Source of the DNA: Erysipelotrichia bacterium | GTDB taxonomy: Bacteria > Bacillota_I > Bacilli_A > RFN20 > CAG-826 | NCBI GenBank assembly: GCA_012511695.1 | Contig: JAAZFO010000006.1 | Location: 1-9,572 of the forward strand | Direction of reading: 5' to 3' | Length of the DNA: 9,572 nucleotides | Shown: piece by piece, positions 5,842 to 9,572 of the stretch | How positions within the stretch are numbered: the first letter of the stretch is position 1 | How the letters are laid out: each line of letters begins with the position of its first letter | Position numbers and translations under genes: made by a program | The notes under the pieces: generated by a model | What the model was told of the DNA's origin: nothing | Databases searched by the model: none | Seen by the model: the letters and a program-made list of their open reading frames with translations, nothing else

Positions 5842-6762
5842 ATGAACAAAGAGATAATTTCTTTCGCCATCTCCGCTACTGAAGCGCGAGATATCACTAC
5901 TTTCTATCAATCTTATCAGCGCTTAAATAGAGGTGACTATATCGTCTTTCAAGCCGCTTATCAACGAGTGATAATTACAATTTATGAAAATAAAAAACAC
6001 GAACATAAAGTGACATTTATCGGCTATGGCGCACTAAGCGAAGCTAGAAAATGGAATAAAGAGGCACAATTAGTCAAAGCTAAGGCCCCACCAGAAAAAG
6101 GTGGGTGGCGGTGTTTTGCTGATCAAATCGGCAGCGATGAAGTCGGTGTCGGTGATTTTCTTTTGCCGATGATCGTGGTCGCCGCTTTTGTCAGAGGAAA
6201 AGACATTCCGATTTTAGAAAAATACGGTGTTAAAGATAGCAAGCGCTTAACGGATGCGAAAATTCGTGAAATTACCCCGCCACTCCTTAAGATATTTAAA
6301 GTTTCAAAGTTGACGATTTCTAACGAAAGATATAATGAAGTTATCGCCTCGGGCGAAAACTTAAATTCCATCAAAGCGAAAATGCACAATCGCGCCTTAT
6401 TAAACTTATTTAAACAATTTCCTGATACTAAAAATATTTTTGTCGATCAATTTGTTGGCGAGAGTAAATATTTTTCCTACTTAAATGATCCAAATGAGCA
6501 AAAAGTCATCAATATTACTTTTAAGACTAAGGGTGAAAGTTATTATCCGTGTGTCGCTCTAGCGAGTGTCGTCGCGCGCTATGCCTTTTTATTAGAAAAA
6601 GATAAATTAGATAAGCGTTATAAACTATCATTCCCTTATGGCGCTGGCAAACAGGCTGATACTTTTGCTAAACGTTTTATTAATAAATATGGAAGCGAAC
6701 AATTTAAAAAAATTGCCAAACAAAACTTCGCTAACTATCAAAGGACTTTAGAAGATGATTAA
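5842..6762 (+). CDS. rnhC: Ribonuclease HIII
   Basis: RNase HIII cuts the RNA strand of RNA-DNA hybrids (R-loops, primer remnants). The 306 residues are normal for HIII and longer than HII. The N-terminal 80 or so residues correspond to the TBP-like substrate-binding domain that separates HIII from HII. The catalytic domain starts at IGSDEVGVGD (Asp99, Glu100) and continues with GVKDSKRLTD (129-138), MHNRAL, IFVDQF (Asp202) and ALASVVAR (239-246). The usual DEVGxGD(Y/F)xGP is slightly changed, with LLP in place of FGP. There is no Shine-Dalgarno; a -10 box ends 7 nt upstream, so the mRNA is probably leaderless. It overlaps the next gene by 8 nt. It is divergent from mutS2, an arrangement that could allow shared control of two nucleic-acid maintenance genes. 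Confidence 0.95.
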   Translation: MNKEIISFAISATEARDITTFYQSYQRLNRGDYIVFQAAYQRVIITIYENKKHEHKVTFIGYGALSEARKWNKEAQLVKAKAPPEKGGWRCFADQIGSDEVGVGDFLLPMIVVAAFVRGKDIPILEKYGVKDSKRLTDAKIREITPPLLKIFKVSKLTISNERYNEVIASGENLNSIKAKMHNRALLNLFKQFPDTKNIFVDQFVGESKYFSYLNDPNEQKVINITFKTKGESYYPCVALASVVARYAFLLEKDKLDKRYKLSFPYGAGKQADTFAKRFINKYGSEQFKKIAKQNFANYQRTLEDD

Positions 6763-7537
6763 ATTAAAATATTGTTACCACACCCACACTTTTCGATGCG
6801 GTCATGCGAGTGGCCTAGATGAAGACTATGTCATCAATGCCTTAAAAATCGGCATTAAACGCTTAGGTTTTTCCGATCATGTTATGCTGCCTGGTATTAA
6901 TCAAAGTGGCGTACGCGGACATTTTTCTATGAAAGAAGACTATTTAAGTTCCATCAGAAAATTACAAGAAAAATATAAAGATCAGATCGATATAAAAGTC
7001 GGCTTTGAAGCGGAATATGCTGAACGCTTTACCGACTACTATCGCGACTTATTGTCTTCGGGTAAAACCGATTATTTAATCCTCGGACAACACTTCGATT
7101 TTGATCGTTCTGATAACCCACATTACATTAAGCAATATGCAGACAATATCCCGGAGCTTTACGCTTACGCTGATCAAGTGATCAACGGGATGAGAAGTGG
7201 CTTATTTAAACATGTCGCCCATCCTGATTTATTTGTGACGATGTTTAAAAAATGGAATCAAGACTGTGAAAAAGTCACGCGGATGATCGTTAAAGAAGCA
7301 GTGGCATTAGATATCCCCTTGGAAATCAATATGCATGCGCGAAGATTTTGGAGAAATAAAGCCGGAAATTTAATTTATCCTTATGAAAAGTTTTGGGCGA
7401 TTGCTGGTCAATATCCGGTTAAAGTCGTCGTCGGCTATGATGCGCACCACCCGAGTGAATTTGATAACGAACTCCATTTTGTTAATAAGTTAATTGCTAA
7501 ATATAAACTAAACTTTTTAGAAGATTACGCTATTTAA
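6755..7537 (+). CDS. PHP-domain phosphoesterase (histidinol-phosphatase-like)
   Basis: The 260-residue protein is one PHP domain, a trinuclear-metal phosphoesterase barrel. Metal-ligand motifs run in order: HTHT (His9, His11), FSDH (Asp41, His42), GFEAE (Glu85), GQHF (His113), AHPD (His156) and GYDAHH (Asp229, His231). The family includes HisK-type histidinol-phosphate phosphatase, but no histidine-biosynthesis gene is present here and AT-rich reduced genomes often lack the pathway. The substrate is therefore unknown, and another small phosphate ester is as likely. The gene has AAGGA (6741-6745) 9 nt before its ATG and overlaps rnhC by 8 nt (ATGATTAA), so it is probably co-transcribed with and coupled to rnhC. 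Only 23 bp separate it from the convergent rluD, with no clear terminator. Confidence 0.88.
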   Translation: MIKLKYCYHTHTFRCGHASGLDEDYVINALKIGIKRLGFSDHVMLPGINQSGVRGHFSMKEDYLSSIRKLQEKYKDQIDIKVGFEAEYAERFTDYYRDLLSSGKTDYLILGQHFDFDRSDNPHYIKQYADNIPELYAYADQVINGMRSGLFKHVAHPDLFVTMFKKWNQDCEKVTRMIVKEAVALDIPLEINMHARRFWRNKAGNLIYPYEKFWAIAGQYPVKVVVGYDAHHPSEFDNELHFVNKLIAKYKLNFLEDYAI

Positions 7538-7560
7538 AAAAATCATTAATCATTGACTCT

Positions 7561-8475
7561 TTATTCTTCTAATGTCGCTAAAACATCGGTGAAATAATCT
7601 GGGAGTGGGATTTCAAATTCCAATTCTTTTTTACTCATCGGTTGGATTAACTTCAATCGATAAGCGATTAATAATTGCCCATGAGCATAAATTTTATCAA
7701 ATTTTTTACCACCATATAATGGGTCACCTTCAATCGGAAAACCAATCGCCCTAAAATGGACACGAATTTGATGGGTGCGACCAGTGACTAATTGACACTT
7801 CACTAAAGTGTGAGCTTGGTAACGTTTGATTACTGTGAAGTTAGTCGTCGCACTTTTGCCGTCGCTAATGGCGGCTCTTTTTTGACGATTTTTAGGATCA
7901 CGGCCAATTGGCATATCGATTGTTCCACTATTTTCTTTAACAACTCCGCGGACTAAGGCCATATATTGTCTTGTCATGGCGTGACTTTGTAATTGCGCTG
8001 CTAGAAAGTGATGAGCATCATCATTTTTAGCGACAACTAATAAGCCGGAAGTATCTTTATCAATCCGGTGGACAATTCCTGGTCTTGTGACACCGTTAAC
8101 TGATGATAAACTAATTTCTTGAAAGAGTAAGGCGTTGACTAATGTCCCTTTTTGATGACCACTAGCGGGGTGGACGACCATCCCTTGGGGTTTGTTAATG
8201 ATCAAGATGTCTTGATCTTCATAGACGATATCTAAAGGGATATCTTCTTTTACAATTTTGTTTTTTTTCGGGGTGATTATAGCGACACTGAGGACATCGC
8301 CATCTTTTACTTTATAAGCGGGTTTTTCAACTTTGCCATTAACTAAAACTTTACCGTCACTTAAAAACTTAACGATAAATGTCCGAGAAAAGTCGGATTT
8401 TAATTGCGCTAAAGCGACATCGAGTCTTAAGCCGCTTTGTTTAAAAGTGATGATAATGGTTTCTTTATTAGTCAT
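7561..8475 (-). CDS. rluD: RluA/RluD-family 23S rRNA pseudouridine synthase
   Basis: This enzyme isomerises uridine to pseudouridine in RNA; RluD targets helix 69 of 23S rRNA, but the exact target here is inferred. Its 304 residues are the typical length. An S4 RNA-binding domain lies at about 15-70 (RLDVALAQL, GKVLVNGK). The catalytic domain contains INKPQGMVVHPASGH (93-107), GIVHRIDKDTSG (133-144, catalytic Asp139) and TGRTHQIRVH (231-240). It overlaps lspA by 8 nt (ATGACTAA) and has GGAAGAG just upstream of its ATG. In Firmicutes this gene (ylyB in B. subtilis) usually follows lspA, as here. RluD versus a sister such as RluA/RluC cannot be settled by reading alone. Confidence 0.93.
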   Translation of the reverse strand: MTNKETIIITFKQSGLRLDVALAQLKSDFSRTFIVKFLSDGKVLVNGKVEKPAYKVKDGDVLSVAIITPKKNKIVKEDIPLDIVYEDQDILIINKPQGMVVHPASGHQKGTLVNALLFQEISLSSVNGVTRPGIVHRIDKDTSGLLVVAKNDDAHHFLAAQLQSHAMTRQYMALVRGVVKENSGTIDMPIGRDPKNRQKRAAISDGKSATTNFTVIKRYQAHTLVKCQLVTGRTHQIRVHFRAIGFPIEGDPLYGGKKFDKIYAHGQLLIAYRLKLIQPMSKKELEFEIPLPDYFTDVLATLEE

Positions 8476-9064
8476 TTTTCTCTTCCGTTTGTTCTTTATT
8501 TATCGGCGATGAGTCTTTTTCTTCTGTGAGAGATTCATTGCGTCTAACGATCATCTCTTTAACCTCTAATACGATTGTATAAACAAGAAGTATGCCCGTG
8601 CCAATGACGATGCAACAGTCAGCGATATTAAAGACATATGGCCAAAACCAGTAAAAGTCAATCCAGTCCACTACTGCGTAATGAGGGCTATAAAATATAC
8701 GATCAATCATATTGCCGACGGCCCCGGTAATAATTAAAACAAAAGCCGCCCGGACAATTAAATTAGTTTCTTTTCTTTTTAAAATTAAATAAGTCAAAAT
8801 ACCGATTGACATTGCTGAGGCTACTACTAAATAAGAGATACGCGATAAAAGACGATCGCTAAAACCAATCCCAAAAGCGGCATTATAATTCAGGATGAAA
8901 TTGATGCGTACAATGCCCCAATCTTGAATGACTGTCCCTTGACTGACATCAGCGGCTAAAACTAATTGTTTAGTGAGGACATCTAAAAATAAAAGGACAA
9001 TAAAAAGCCAAACAAATGAACGATAGAAGGTTTTAAAATAATGAGATAATTTTTGTTTATTCAT
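8468..9064 (-). CDS. lspA: Lipoprotein signal peptidase II
   Basis: LspA is a membrane aspartyl protease that removes signal peptides from prolipoproteins after lipid attachment. Four membrane segments are visible at about 17-37, 76-95, 103-120 and 143-165. Conserved motifs are LDVLTK (28-33), NYNAAFG (59-65), GNMIDR (catalytic Asp121) and FNIADC (catalytic Asp149). At 198 residues it is longer than the usual 150-170. The excess is an N-terminal basic stretch and a C-terminal hydrophilic tail (about 170-198) rich in Glu, Lys and Asp. It overlaps ileS by 8 nt (ATGAATAA) and rluD by 8 nt, so it is probably translated by coupling. Its presence implies a lipoprotein-bearing membrane, as in most Firmicutes and Mollicutes. 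Confidence 0.96.
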   Translation of the reverse strand: MNKQKLSHYFKTFYRSFVWLFIVLLFLDVLTKQLVLAADVSQGTVIQDWGIVRINFILNYNAAFGIGFSDRLLSRISYLVVASAMSIGILTYLILKRKETNLIVRAAFVLIITGAVGNMIDRIFYSPHYAVVDWIDFYWFWPYVFNIADCCIVIGTGILLVYTIVLEVKEMIVRRNESLTEEKDSSPINKEQTEEKND

Positions 9065-9572
9065 CGTGGATGACCTGGTGGCACCGCCTACATAAATAAG
9101 TATCGTCTTTTTGCACTATTGCTTCATTTTCATAATTCCAACACCGGGCACAGAAATGGCCTTGGTGACGTAAAACTTCAATTTGTGCATTTTTATAGTC
9201 GACCCCTTCATTATGACTTTCTTTAATTTCTGAAACCACAAATACTTGGTTTCTTAATGTCGATTCATAAGTATTAAATAAAGTTTTCAAAGCCTCGTTT
9301 TTAAAAGAGATTAAGACTAACGCCTCTTGTGAAGAACCGAGTACTTTGTTAACGCGCGCTTCTTCTAAAGCTTTTAAAACATCATCTCTTAATAGTTTAA
9401 AGTCTTCGTATTCTTTTAAAATGTCTTCGTTAACTTCACGATACGACGGATAGCCTAAATATTGGGAGTTTTCTTTTCTTTTACCTGGTAAGTTTAAATT
9501 AAACTCATCCATCGTAAAAGGGAGGATGGGAGTAAGTAAGGCTAATAAACTTTCTCCGACTTTATATAAAAC
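9057..9572 (-). CDS. ileS: Isoleucyl-tRNA synthetase, C-terminal 171 residues
   Basis: The gene enters from the right edge and is open through the last base, so it is partial and no start is visible. LLTPILPFTMDEF, at about residues 12-24 of the fragment, is the end of the anticodon-binding domain. LLRDDVLKALEEAR is a conserved helix of class Ia IleRS. The C-terminal zinc site is CARC (Cys141, Cys144) and CRRC (Cys161, Cys164), around the WNYENEA segment, as in bacterial-type IleRS, where it is needed for tRNA aminoacylation. The ATG at 9512 is an internal methionine and not the start. The stop overlaps lspA by 8 nt. The ileS-lspA-rluD order is common in Firmicutes. Any T-box leader would lie outside the window. 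Confidence 0.95.
   Translation of the reverse strand, partial: VLYKVGESLLALLTPILPFTMDEFNLNLPGKRKENSQYLGYPSYREVNEDILKEYEDFKLLRDDVLKALEEARVNKVLGSSQEALVLISFKNEALKTLFNTYESTLRNQVFVVSEIKESHNEGVDYKNAQIEVLRHQGHFCARCWNYENEAIVQKDDTYLCRRCHQVIHDE

Noticed and set aside
7538..7560. Bidirectional terminator between the PHP gene and rluD
   Set aside because: The 23-bp gap holds an A-run and a short ATCATT direct repeat but no hairpin stem.
1..9572. TGA read as tryptophan (Mycoplasma-type code)
   Set aside because: TGA ends the rhodanese-like gene and mutS2 at family-appropriate lengths, and Trp codons examined are TGG.
1..9572. CRISPR array, insertion sequence or phage genes
   Set aside because: No regularly spaced repeats, transposase or integrase motifs, or terminal inverted repeats were seen.

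Overview
The window looks like the chromosome of an AT-rich, low-GC Gram-positive bacterium, most plausibly near the Mollicutes/Acholeplasma side of the Firmicutes. The evidence is the very AT-rich spacers, tightly overlapping genes, MutS2 with RNase HIII, and the ileS-lspA-rluD order. TGA is used as a stop (rhodanese-like gene, mutS2) and Trp is TGG in the genes I read, so this is the standard code and not the Mycoplasma/Spiroplasma code. The placement is inference; no rRNA or species marker is present.

Layout, left to right. (1) 1-592, minus: the first 91 codons of a CoA-disulfide-reductase-type flavoprotein, overlapped by 4 nt with a one-domain rhodanese-like gene whose catalytic Cys is replaced by Ser. 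A good promoter (629-657) and a perfect inverted repeat (662-676) lie upstream. (2) 812-1297, minus: a thioredoxin-type glutathione peroxidase with a strong Shine-Dalgarno and a possible PerR/Fur-like box. (3) 1298-1600: an AT-rich spacer with a promoter-like pair, fragments of possibly decayed coding sequence and a tRNA terminator. (4) 1600-1676, minus: tRNA-Arg(TCT). (5) 1727-5786, minus: mutS2 followed by uvrC. uvrC is split by a one-base frameshift inside its conserved cysteine cluster. (6) 5781-5841: a short divergent promoter region where both genes seem to make leaderless mRNAs. (7) 5842-7537, plus: rnhC and a PHP-family phosphoesterase. (8) 7561-9572, minus: the end of ileS, then lspA and rluD, convergent with group 7.

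Together the genes cover thiol/peroxide redox homeostasis (CoA-disulfide reductase, rhodanese-like protein, GPx), DNA and ribosome quality control (MutS2, UvrC, RNase HIII), and translation and envelope housekeeping (IleRS, signal peptidase II, a large-subunit-type pseudouridine synthase, tRNA-Arg). Every directly adjacent same-strand protein gene pair overlaps by 4 or 8 nt, which suggests heavy translational coupling.

I see no CRISPR array, transposase, prophage or novel multi-gene system. The points most worth checking are the split uvrC, the paired leaderless promoters, the Cys-less rhodanese and the palindrome at its promoter.
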